From Prevotella sp. UBA2756 (GTDB lineage: Bacteria > Bacteroidota > Bacteroidia > Bacteroidales > Bacteroidaceae): a DNA stretch of 14,016 bases. This document shows positions 1 to 6,422 of the stretch, piece by piece; positions within the stretch are counted from its first letter, which is position 1; every line of letters starts with the position of its first letter. Made by a program: the position numbers and the translations under genes. The stretch covers positions 1 to 14,016 of the forward strand of contig DEJE01000012.1 in assembly GCA_002353205.1 (NCBI GenBank), read 5' to 3'. Under the pieces are notes generated by a model, which was not told the DNA's origin, made no database searches, and worked only from the letters and a program-made list of their open reading frames with translations.

Positions 1-1
1 A

Positions 2-173
2 CTTTGTGACTTTTGACTTTGTGACATTAAGGAGGTTCATTAGGTGCGGAAATAGTCGGAGTAGAATTTTATTATTATATATATTATATATAATATATAT
101 AATAATAACTTATAATAATACTGCATCTGCACTTCTCGAGGTGCTTAATGTCACAAATTCACATGTCACAGAG
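2..173. repeat. MITE-like inverted-repeat element
   Basis: Positions 2-31 and the reverse complement of 144-173 match at 26 of 30 bases. The innermost 14 (TTTGTGACATTAAG, 18-31 against 144-157) are identical. Each arm carries three TGTGAC-like hexamers spaced 7 and 8 bases apart, in the same register in both arms. A weaker inverted match (42-56 with 120-134, about 11 of 15) shares the same centre near 88, and a perfect palindrome sits in the middle. The whole block is therefore roughly symmetrical, as expected for a miniature inverted-repeat (MITE-like) element or a folded-back remnant. It may extend left of the window. No transposase is present and no target-site duplication can be judged. 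A clustered regulator-binding site is an alternative. Confidence 0.6.
69..108. repeat. Perfect 40-bp A/T palindrome
   Basis: Every base from 69 to 88 is complementary to its partner from 108 back to 89, with no mismatch and no G or C. The central part alternates T and A. The palindrome sits at the middle of the inverted-repeat element spanning 2-173. As DNA it could extrude as a cruciform or melt easily. As RNA it would form a long A-U hairpin. Confidence 0.9.
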
Positions 174-207
174 GCACATATCTGTTTGTCTTTTCCTGAA
201 TAAGGTT

Positions 208-221
208 CTTTGCATGCAAAG
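208..221. repeat. 14-bp palindrome CTTTGCATGCAAAG
   Basis: CTTTGCATGCAAAG is its own reverse complement. It is followed at once by CGAAC-AA-GTTCG (222-233), a second small dyad. Both lie between the inverted-repeat element and the GTTGAC motifs. They could be protein-binding sites; nothing in the sequence says which protein. Confidence 0.6.
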
Positions 222-287
222 CGAACAAGTTCGAGCGGACTCCTTTCAACCCTTGTTTTTTAACATTTGCCTATCCATACGGGAAAA

Positions 288-359
288 GTTGACTCGCTCT
301 ACTGGAAAAAGTTGACGACCATTACTGAGACGGTTGACTCTTTTGCTAAGAACGTTGAC
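288..359. repeat. Four GTTGAC motifs at ~22-bp spacing
   Basis: GTTGAC occurs at 288, 311, 333 and 354, so the spacing is 23, 22 and 21 bases, about two helical turns. The first two copies are preceded by GGGAAAA and GGAAAAA, which suggests a decayed tandem repeat of roughly 22 bp starting near 281. Intervening bases have diverged. The spacing would place all copies on one face of the DNA, consistent with repeated binding sites, but degenerate minisatellite sequence is equally possible. Confidence 0.6.
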
Positions 360-379
360 TTCCGACGGATATTGTCTAC

Positions 380-465
380 AGCCTAATGACGACATCACTA
401 AGCCCTAATGAGACGCTCATCAGGCCCTAATGGCACGCTCGTCAGACCCTGATGGCGCACTCGTC
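380..465. repeat. 22-bp tandem repeat, four copies
   Basis: The core CCTAATG (CCTGATG in the last copy) appears at 382, 404, 426 and 448, exactly 22 bases apart. Each unit begins with AG and ends in a version of CGCTCGTC. A partial fifth copy starts at 466. The second unit (404-424) is nearly self-complementary: CCTAATGAG and CTCATCAGG around ACG, with 8 of 9 pairs. The array lies immediately downstream of the leftward hydrolase gene, so its transcript could carry a row of small hairpins. Confidence 0.8.
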
Positions 466-491
466 AGCTCCTCAAACATTCGAAACTTGCG

Positions 492-1910
492 TCACTTCTT
501 TCTCAGGAAGCCAATGCGGTGCAGGTTGTCGCGATTGTCGGTTGTGTATACTTGGTAGAAGCCGAGCGGCAGGCCCTTCATCGATGCTGTGGTGCCGTTG
601 TTGATGACAAGTGTGGCGATGGTGGTCCCGGCCAGTGTCTTTATGAGCACGAAGCGGTTGGTGTTAGAGCCTTCGGCATCGGGGAGCGTCAATGTCTGTC
701 CGTCGTGTTCAAGCAACGGTACGTGTCTCGCCGGAATGGCTTGCGAAGCGGCTGGTACCGTCGTGGACTCTTGGCCGTCGGGCTTGCTGATGCCCTTGAA
801 GATGTGCCGTCGGCTGTCGGCCGTGGGCTGCCAGCAGTCGGGGAAGTTGAACGTGCGTAGGAAGTCGTAGATGCCCTGGTGGTTGTCGATCACGAACTTG
901 GCGCGGAAGTGGCACTGGCCGAGTCCCAGCTGCCTGCACACGTTGAGCTGGCGCACCACTTCATCCAGTTTCCAGTTGCCTTCGCGGGGGTCGAGCATCC
1001 ACGTTCCCAGTCCTGCCACCACTTGTCGGCTCTCGGGGCATTGCTCGGCCCAGTCGGCGGCAAAGGGGTAGAAGTTGTTCTCTTTGAAGTAGATCATGGG
1101 GAAGAGCTGGTCCATGATGCCCTCGCGGAGCCACGCCTGCGCATCCTGGCACACGGCGTCGCGCGCGTTCCATCCCCTTGACGAGTATCTGGTCAGGTCG
1201 CTATACTTCCCGATGGGGGAGCACGAGAGCTTTACCTGTGGTCGGACGGCTTTCACGCGGTCATGAATTTTTCTTACAATGCGTGTAATGTCAGCACGGG
1301 CCTCCGAACGGTTCTTCCTGACCTTCCATCCGTCGGGGTAGCGCATGTAGTCGAGATGGATTCCGTCAACGTTGTAGTTGGAAGCAATCTCGGCGCATAT
1401 ATCTGCCACGATGTCAGCAGTGTTATCCTTTTCCGGATGAAGGAAGCCTTCATCGCCTATGCGCTTCACCGCCTTAGGGTGTTTTGCGCGCATCTGACGG
1501 CATCCGACAGAGTTCCATTTTCCCAACGGAAGGGTGACTACCCAAGCCTGGATTTTCATTCCTCTTTTATGACATTCATCGATGGCAAAGCGCAGAGGGT
1601 CGTAGCCGGGCGAAAGTCCTTCGCGCCCTGTCAGGCAGGCATCCCACGGTTCAATGCGCGAGGGGTAGATGACGGTGCCCCTGACTCGCGTCTGCAGCAG
1701 TATGGTGTTGATGTTGATGGCTTTCAGGCGGTCGAGCATATCAGTGAGCTCGCGTTTCTGCCGTTCGGCATTGGCGGCGTTGGTGGCCTTCACCTTTGGC
1801 CAGTCGAGGCTTTTCACTGTTGTGAGCCATACAGCCCTCGTCTCGTTATCCTGAGCGAAGGCCGTGAGGGTGAAAACGATGAGGCAGAGCAGTGCCGTGG
1901 TCTTCTTCAT
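492..1910 (-). CDS. Secreted family-10-like glycosyl hydrolase (GHL10)
   Basis: This is a 472-residue protein of the GHL10 (DUF187) group, a TIM-barrel family of predicted extracellular glycoside hydrolases whose substrates are mostly unproven. Residues 1-20 (MKKTTALLCLIVFTLTAFAQ) form a clear signal peptide. The family landmarks follow: RAVWLTT with LDWPK (25-39), NTILLQTR-type strand and PSRIEPW (about 68-90), the GYDPL segment near 102, VDGIHLDYMRYPD (181-193, containing the likely acidic active-site region), and MDQLFPMIYF further on. The last ~90 residues form a separate beta-rich tail ending GFYQVYTTDNRDNLHRIGF. I chose the start at 1910 because the upstream in-frame ATG at 1937 lies inside the -7 promoter element and would not be transcribed. 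The gene stands alone on the minus strand, divergent from cstA. Confidence 0.88.
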   Translation of the reverse strand: MKKTTALLCLIVFTLTAFAQDNETRAVWLTTVKSLDWPKVKATNAANAERQKRELTDMLDRLKAININTILLQTRVRGTVIYPSRIEPWDACLTGREGLSPGYDPLRFAIDECHKRGMKIQAWVVTLPLGKWNSVGCRQMRAKHPKAVKRIGDEGFLHPEKDNTADIVADICAEIASNYNVDGIHLDYMRYPDGWKVRKNRSEARADITRIVRKIHDRVKAVRPQVKLSCSPIGKYSDLTRYSSRGWNARDAVCQDAQAWLREGIMDQLFPMIYFKENNFYPFAADWAEQCPESRQVVAGLGTWMLDPREGNWKLDEVVRQLNVCRQLGLGQCHFRAKFVIDNHQGIYDFLRTFNFPDCWQPTADSRRHIFKGISKPDGQESTTVPAASQAIPARHVPLLEHDGQTLTLPDAEGSNTNRFVLIKTLAGTTIATLVINNGTTASMKGLPLGFYQVYTTDNRDNLHRIGFLRKK

Positions 1911-1934
1911 GTGCAAAATATTGTAAATTCTGTG

Positions 1935-1965
1935 CAAAGTTACTGATTTATTTCTTTATTCCAAA
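1935..1965 (-). promoter_or_regulatory. Bacteroidota promoter for the GHL10 gene
   Basis: Reading leftward, TTTG (complement of 1962-1965) is followed after exactly 19 bases by TAACTTTG (complement of 1935-1942). This fits the Bacteroides-type consensus TTTG-N19-TAnnTTTG. Transcription would start near 1930, about 20 bases before the ATG at 1910. It overlaps the promoter of the divergent gene. Confidence 0.72.
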
Positions 1966-1982
1966 TATTTTTAATACCTTTG
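1951..1982 (+). promoter_or_regulatory. Bacteroidota promoter for cstA
   Basis: TACCTTTG at 1975-1982 matches the -7 consensus TAnnTTTG. The -33 element is weaker: TTTC at 1951-1954 with a 20-base spacer. Transcription would begin near 1987, leaving a leader of about 33 bases before the ATG at 2020. The -33 regions of this promoter and of the leftward promoter share the bases around 1951-1965. Confidence 0.6.
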
Positions 1983-2019
1983 TACAAGATTTACGAAATA
2001 TCAAAAAGACACACGAAAA

Positions 2020-3456
2020 ATGATAACATTCGTCTTGAGCCTTGTGGCTTTGTTTGTGGGCTACCTCGTCTATGGCAAGGTTGTGGAGCGCATCTTTGGT
2101 CCCGACGAGAGGCAGACGCCCGCCGTCCGCATCAATGACGGCGTGGACTATGTTGTGCTGCCCGGTTGGAAGGTTTTCATGATCCAGTTTCTCAATATTG
2201 CGGGCACTGGGCCCATCTTCGGCGCCATCATGGGAGCGAAGTTCGGTCCTGCCGCCTACCTGTGGATTGTCTTCGGCTGCATCTTCGCCGGTGCGGTTCA
2301 CGACTATATGAGCGGCATGCTCTCGATGCGCCACGACGGTGCTGGGCTGCCCGAGATTGTGGGCTGCTACCTGGGACAGGCGACGAAGAAGGTGCTGCTC
2401 GTCTTCTCGGTGTTCCTGCTGATGATGGTGGGGGCGGTGTTCGTCTACAGTCCTGCGCTCATCCTGGGCAAGCTTTGCAGCGATGACCTGACATGGGTCT
2501 ATATTTGGTGCGGCATCATCTTTGCCTACTATCTCATCGCCACGCTGATGCCCATCGACAAGATCATCGGCAAGATATATCCCCTGTTTGCCATCTCCAT
2601 GCTCTTCATGGCCGTAGCGCTGGCAGGTGTCCTCTTCGTGAAGTGGCCCTCGCTGCCCGAGCTGAGCGACGGTCTGTGGGGCGAAGGCTTCCAAGAGCCT
2701 ATCTTCCCGGCGCTCTTCATCACCATCGCATGCGGCGCCATCAGCGGTTTCCACGCCACGCAGACTCCCTTGATGGCACGTTGCGTGAAGAGTGAGAAGA
2801 TGGGACGGCCGCTGTTCTACGGGGCGATGATCACCGAGGGCGTGGTGGCGCTCATCTGGGCCACCGTGTCGATGTATTTCTTCTATGGCGGCGCAGCACA
2901 GGACCTTGGCCAGCCCCTTACGCTCCAGGCTCCCGAGGTGGTGACAGCCGTCAGCCAAGGGTGGCTCGGCATGTTCGGCGGCATACTGGCAATGCTTGGT
3001 GTGGTGGCAGCTCCGATCACGAGCGGCGACACAGCGTTGCGTTCGAGCCGCCTGATCATTGCTGAGTTCCTGCATTTGGAGCAGCGCTCCATCTCGAAGC
3101 GCCTGATGATCTGCGTCCCGCTCTTCGCCGCCACGATGGCACTGCTCTTCTTCAACATCGAGAACCCCGACGGGTTCAACGTCATCTGGAGCTACTTCGG
3201 ATGGGCCAACCAGACGCTCGCTGTCTTCGTGCTATGGTCGATTACCGTCTACCTGGTTCGCCAGCGCAAGGCGTTCATCATCACGCTCCTGCCAGCCATC
3301 TTCATGACGGTAGTCTGCTCCACGTTCCTGATGATTTCGAAAAACGCCTTCGGCTTCGATATGGCCGTTGGTTACGGCGTTGGCGGAGCTGCGCTCATCG
3401 TTTCGGCAGCTTGGTTCCTCGGCTGGTACAAGAAGGAAAAACGTGCGTCGCGATGA
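2020..3456 (+). CDS. cstA: CstA-family carbon starvation protein (peptide/pyruvate transporter)
   Basis: This 478-residue, very hydrophobic inner-membrane protein belongs to the CstA family; E. coli members import peptides or pyruvate. Signature stretches are TGPIFGAIMGAKFGPAAYLW and IFAGAVHDYMSGMLSMRHDG near residues 65-110, and SGFHATQTPLMA with the following GRPLFYGAMITEG near 245-275. Roughly a dozen membrane segments can be counted, among them the N-terminal helix and those rich in FLLMMVGAVFV, YYLIAT and VVSAAWFLGWY. It is much shorter than E. coli CstA (about 700 residues), and the C-terminal part of that protein is missing; short versions are common in this phylum. It has its own promoter and is followed after 69 bases by an outer-membrane protein gene. 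Whether peptides or pyruvate are carried here cannot be told from sequence. Confidence 0.88.
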   Translation: MITFVLSLVALFVGYLVYGKVVERIFGPDERQTPAVRINDGVDYVVLPGWKVFMIQFLNIAGTGPIFGAIMGAKFGPAAYLWIVFGCIFAGAVHDYMSGMLSMRHDGAGLPEIVGCYLGQATKKVLLVFSVFLLMMVGAVFVYSPALILGKLCSDDLTWVYIWCGIIFAYYLIATLMPIDKIIGKIYPLFAISMLFMAVALAGVLFVKWPSLPELSDGLWGEGFQEPIFPALFITIACGAISGFHATQTPLMARCVKSEKMGRPLFYGAMITEGVVALIWATVSMYFFYGGAAQDLGQPLTLQAPEVVTAVSQGWLGMFGGILAMLGVVAAPITSGDTALRSSRLIIAEFLHLEQRSISKRLMICVPLFAATMALLFFNIENPDGFNVIWSYFGWANQTLAVFVLWSITVYLVRQRKAFIITLLPAIFMTVVCSTFLMISKNAFGFDMAVGYGVGGAALIVSAAWFLGWYKKEKRASR

Positions 3457-3474
3457 CTTTCTGTGGCATTTAAG

Positions 3475-3484
3475 TCACATGTGA
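3475..3484. repeat. Short palindrome TCACATGTGA
   Basis: TCACATGTGA is perfectly self-complementary and lies between the cstA stop (3456) and the start of the beta-barrel gene (3526). It resembles half-sites bound by CRP-like regulators but lacks their spacing. No TAnnTTTG promoter element is visible in this gap. Confidence 0.35.
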
Positions 3485-3525
3485 TGAATAAGCAACATTC
3501 AAGAAAAAACATAATTATAAAAGGT

Positions 3526-4041
3526 ATGAAGAAAATTGCTATGATGATTGTAGGTCTGACAATGGCCATTGCCGCACAGGCCCAGTATTACAACTACCAG
3601 AAGCTTCGCACGCCGTTCCACGAGAACAAGATCTTCGTAGGCAGCTCGCTCTCGGGCTTCGACTTCAACTACAGCGACATGGAAGACGTGAAGATCGACC
3701 TGAAGGCTCAGCTTGGCTACCTCTTCTTCGACAACGTGCTCGGCTACGGTGAGGTGGGCTATAACAACGGCGGCAAGGGCCCGCACTCCATATCCGTGGG
3801 AGCAGGCTTCCGCTACTATATTGAACAGAACGGCCTCTTCATCGGAGCCAAGCTGGGCTTCATCCATGCCCACAAGAGCTATAACGACCTGATGCCAGGA
3901 GTGGAGATCGGCTATGCCTACTTCCTGAGCCGCTCGGTGACGCTCGAACCTGCCATCTACTACAACCAGAGCATCAAGAACCATTCCGACTACTCGAACA
4001 TCGGAGTGAGAATAGGGCTCGGTATCTACCTGAACGACTAA
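3526..4041 (+). CDS. Small outer-membrane beta-barrel protein
   Basis: This is a 171-residue protein with a signal peptide (MKKIAMMIVGLTMAIAAQAQ, cut after about residue 20). The rest alternates polar and hydrophobic/aromatic residues in strands such as KIFVGSSLSGFDFNYS, KAQLGYLFFDNVLGYGEVGYNN, SISVGAGFRYYIEQ, LFIGAKLGFIHAH, GVEIGYAYFLS and GVRIGLGIYL. It ends close to a hydrophobic strand. That pattern and length fit an eight-stranded outer-membrane barrel of the OmpX/OmpA-barrel type. Its exact role is unknown. I chose the ATG at 3526 because it directly opens a canonical MKK signal peptide; an in-frame ATG at 3463 would add 21 polar residues in front of it. It sits 22 bases before nadC and probably shares its transcript. 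Confidence 0.82.
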   Translation: MKKIAMMIVGLTMAIAAQAQYYNYQKLRTPFHENKIFVGSSLSGFDFNYSDMEDVKIDLKAQLGYLFFDNVLGYGEVGYNNGGKGPHSISVGAGFRYYIEQNGLFIGAKLGFIHAHKSYNDLMPGVEIGYAYFLSRSVTLEPAIYYNQSIKNHSDYSNIGVRIGLGIYLND

Positions 4042-4063
4042 TGAAACAATCAAAAGATACAAA

Positions 4064-4912
4064 ATGCTAAGTGTTAACGAATTGGAGGACAGGTTGATCG
4101 ACCTGGCCTTCGCAGAAGATATCGGCGACGGCGACCACACCACTCTGTGTTGCATTCCCGAAGACGCCATGGGACGGTCGCACCTGCTCATCAAGGAAGA
4201 CGGTATCCTGGCTGGCGTGGAAGTGGCCAAGAAGGTGTTCCACCGCTTCGACCCCGAAATGAAAGTGGAGGTGCTCATGGGCGACGGTGCGCGTGTGAAG
4301 AAAGGCGACGTGGCCATGATTGTCAGCGGTCGCACGCGCTCGTTGCTTCAGACGGAGCGCCTCATGCTCAACATCATGCAGCGCATGAGCGGCATCGCCA
4401 CGATGACCAACCGCTATGTGGAACGGTTGAAGGGAACACACACCCGCGTGCTCGATACCCGCAAGACAACTCCCGGCATGCGCATGCTGGAGAAGGCTGC
4501 GGTGAAAATTGGCGGCGGCGTGAACCACCGCATCGGGCTCTTCGACATGATCTTGCTCAAAGACAACCATGTGGACTTCTCGGGAGGTATCAGCAACGCC
4601 ATCAACCGTTGCCACGAGTATCTGAAAGCTCGCAATCTCGACCTGAAGATAGAGATTGAAGTGAGAAACTTTGACGAGCTCCGGCAGGTGCTCGATTGCG
4701 GTGGTGTGGACCGTATCATGCTCGACAACTTCTCCGTGGCCGACACCAGGAAAGCCGTGGAGATCATCGACGGGCGCTATGAAACGGAGTCGAGCGGAGG
4801 TATTACCTTCGACACTATACGCGACTACGCCGAGCAGGGCGTCGACTTCGTGTCGGTGGGAGCACTGACACACTCGGTGAAAGGTCTCGACATGAGTTTC
4901 AAGGCATGCTGA
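4064..4912 (+). CDS. nadC: Nicotinate-nucleotide diphosphorylase, carboxylating (QPRTase)
   Basis: NadC converts quinolinate and PRPP to nicotinate mononucleotide, CO2 and pyrophosphate in de novo NAD synthesis, in the cytoplasm. The 282-residue length is typical. The active-site landmarks are all present: DTRKTTPGMR (R133, K134), GGGVNHRIGL (H155, R156), LLKDNH (K166, D167), the acidic IEIEVRN (E199), IMLDNF (D221) and ESSGGI (S244-G246) followed by VDFVSVGALTHS near the end. The start MLSVNELEDRLIDLAFAEDIGDGDHTT matches the normal N-terminus. It follows the beta-barrel gene by 22 bases and its stop codon lies inside the start of the next gene (ATGCTGA). No other NAD-synthesis gene (nadA, nadB) is in the window. 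Confidence 0.97.
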   Translation: MLSVNELEDRLIDLAFAEDIGDGDHTTLCCIPEDAMGRSHLLIKEDGILAGVEVAKKVFHRFDPEMKVEVLMGDGARVKKGDVAMIVSGRTRSLLQTERLMLNIMQRMSGIATMTNRYVERLKGTHTRVLDTRKTTPGMRMLEKAAVKIGGGVNHRIGLFDMILLKDNHVDFSGGISNAINRCHEYLKARNLDLKIEIEVRNFDELRQVLDCGGVDRIMLDNFSVADTRKAVEIIDGRYETESSGGITFDTIRDYAEQGVDFVSVGALTHSVKGLDMSFKAC

Positions 4913-6312
4913 GCACTATCCTGCTGGCTGCTTCCCTGCAGTTCACTTCGCCCGTACATATCCCCATCACGCTGGCCGGAAACTTCGGAGAGCCTCGTCC
5001 TAACCACTTCCACGGAGGAATTGATGTCAGGACCGAGAGGGTAGAGGGCATGCCCGTTTTTTCAGTGGCCGAGGGGTACGTAAGTCGCATCACCATCGGC
5101 GATGGCTATGGCAATGCGCTCTATGTGCGCCACCCCAACGGCAAGACGAGTGTCTACGCCCACATGCAGAACTTCGTGCCTGTCTTGCGGACGATTGTCA
5201 GCCGGTGGCGTCGGGAACATGGGCAGGAAGACGTGATCGACAGGCCCAGACGGTCGAGTCCTCGAGCCGACATCAGACTGAAGCCCACCGATTGCCCCGT
5301 GGCCACCGGACAGGTCATCGGCACGAGCGGCAACACGGGAAGCAGTCAGGCTCCCCACCTCCACCTCGAGATCCATCATACGAGCAACTGGGCCATGCTC
5401 GACCCCCTCATCTACCTCCATTCGTACCTGAAAGACACCGAAGCTCCCATTGCCAACGCTTTCAAGGCTTATCCCGTAGAGGGGAAGGGCGTTTTTGAAG
5501 GATTTCCCAAGCCCCACACGTTCAGCTTCACGAACAATCATCTTGAGCGAGAGTTCACGGCATGGGGTAAAGTGGGGTTCGGCCTCTGGGCCAACGACCA
5601 CATGGAGGAATGCTACCAGAAATATGGTATCAAGCGGACGGTGCTCAAGGTCGACGGACAGGAAGTTTTCTCTACCGATGTCGACAGCATCCCTTGGGCG
5701 ATGAACCGCTTCGTGAACGATTGGGGTGACTATGCTCACTACCGCGCCAACCATGTGTGGTACATGAAATCGTTCGTGGCTCCCGGTAACCCGTTGCCTA
5801 TCCTTCGCACCAATGAAAGTCGTGGCATCGTGAGTTTCGACGAGGAGCGTCTCTATCTGGTGGAATATACGCTCACAGATGCCTTTGGCAATACGTCCGA
5901 CTATTCGTTCCGCGTTTTAGGGAAGCGACAGGAAATACCGCTCGCCGAAGTAGCCGATCCAAGAAATACACTATATTGGGACAGAATGAATAATTTCCAG
6001 CTGCCAGGATTGCAACTGATCGTGCGCCCTGGACTTCTGGCCGACCACATGAAACTCATGCCCGAGGTAGTCTGCAGAGATGGGGCTCTTTCAGATGCTT
6101 ATCAGCTGATGCCGATGTCGTCGCCTTTGGTTCGTGAAGCCCTGATTTCCATTCGCGTGAAACAAGACGTGGCCGACACATCCCTGCTTGCCATCGATTG
6201 CGACGGGCGTAATCTGGGAGGTGTTTACCATGATGGGTGGCTGACGGCGCGGACGCTTGATCTGGGTGGGGTCTTCTCGGTCGTGCTCAGAGAACCGCAA
6301 GAGGGCGACTGA
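4906..6312 (+). CDS. M23 (LytM-type) metallopeptidase
   Basis: This 468-residue protein has an N-terminal M23 peptidase domain, the zinc fold used to cut peptidoglycan cross-links. The zinc ligands are visible: H36 and D40 in HFHGGIDV, and the HxH pair H151 and H153 in PHLHLEIH, with YAHM between them and SGNTGSSQ just before HxH. About 35 residues, including a charged run (RRSSPRADIR), separate the YAHM strand from the GQVIG strand, longer than in minimal M23 domains. Residues from about 165 to 468 form a beta-rich region of unknown role. The N-terminal hydrophobic stretch (MLSTILLAASLQF) is short and lacks the usual lysines, so export is likely but not certain. The start overlaps nadC by 7 bases, suggesting translational coupling. 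Confidence 0.88.
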   Translation: MLSTILLAASLQFTSPVHIPITLAGNFGEPRPNHFHGGIDVRTERVEGMPVFSVAEGYVSRITIGDGYGNALYVRHPNGKTSVYAHMQNFVPVLRTIVSRWRREHGQEDVIDRPRRSSPRADIRLKPTDCPVATGQVIGTSGNTGSSQAPHLHLEIHHTSNWAMLDPLIYLHSYLKDTEAPIANAFKAYPVEGKGVFEGFPKPHTFSFTNNHLEREFTAWGKVGFGLWANDHMEECYQKYGIKRTVLKVDGQEVFSTDVDSIPWAMNRFVNDWGDYAHYRANHVWYMKSFVAPGNPLPILRTNESRGIVSFDEERLYLVEYTLTDAFGNTSDYSFRVLGKRQEIPLAEVADPRNTLYWDRMNNFQLPGLQLIVRPGLLADHMKLMPEVVCRDGALSDAYQLMPMSSPLVREALISIRVKQDVADTSLLAIDCDGRNLGGVYHDGWLTARTLDLGGVFSVVLREPQEGD

Positions 6313-6349
6313 CGGCTCTTATCCAGTCCCACAAGCACTAATGTCTATA

Positions 6350-6373
6350 CTCCCAAACTCCTAAACTCCCAAA
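6350..6373. repeat. Three 8-bp repeats CTCCYAAA
   Basis: CTCCCAAA, CTCCTAAA and CTCCCAAA follow one another without gaps in the 110-base space between the M23 and C69 genes. No TAnnTTTG promoter element is seen in this gap, so the C69 gene may be read from upstream or from an atypical promoter. Confidence 0.6.
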
Positions 6374-6422
6374 AGACAAGCAGAGCTTGAGATAGTTGAA
6401 TTAAGATAAAAAAAGAATAAGG

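Larger units (their letters stand above)
1..491. other. Repeat-rich gene-free region
   Basis: This stretch downstream of the leftward glycoside hydrolase gene contains no credible coding region. The only open frame, at 6-203, runs straight through an A/T palindrome and gives low-complexity Ile/Tyr/Leu sequence. It holds, in order, an inverted-repeat element (2-173), a palindrome (208-221), a set of GTTGAC motifs (288-359) and a 22-bp tandem repeat (380-465). Base composition swings from almost pure A/T at 65-120 to about half G/C after 380. No hairpin with a clear T-tract is visible that would end the hydrolase transcript. Confidence 0.7.

Noticed and set aside
6..203. 65-residue open frame on the + strand
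   Set aside because: It reads through the A/T palindrome and inverted repeats, giving Ile/Tyr-rich low-complexity sequence with no family resemblance.
404..465. CRISPR array
   Set aside because: The 22-bp units are adjacent with no unique spacers of constant length, the repeats diverge from one another, and no cas gene is present.
1908..1937. Start of the GHL10 gene at 1937
   Set aside because: That ATG lies within the -7 promoter element; the ATG at 1910 opens a typical signal peptide.
1263..1946. 227-codon open frame antisense to the GHL10 gene
   Set aside because: It is the mirror of a well-supported gene in a GC-rich stretch, has no motif, and runs into the promoter region.
1948..3075. 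375-codon open frame antisense to cstA
   Set aside because: It is extremely rich in His, Asp, Glu and Gln, which is what the reverse complement of membrane-helix codons gives. The sense frame is a clear CstA protein.
3499..4873. Long antisense frames over the beta-barrel gene and nadC
   Set aside because: They overlap strongly supported genes on the other strand, contain no recognisable domain and are biased in His and Val.
6307..6328. Hairpin GACTG...CAGTC after the M23 gene as a terminator
   Set aside because: The stem has only 5 pairs around a 12-base loop and no T-tract follows.
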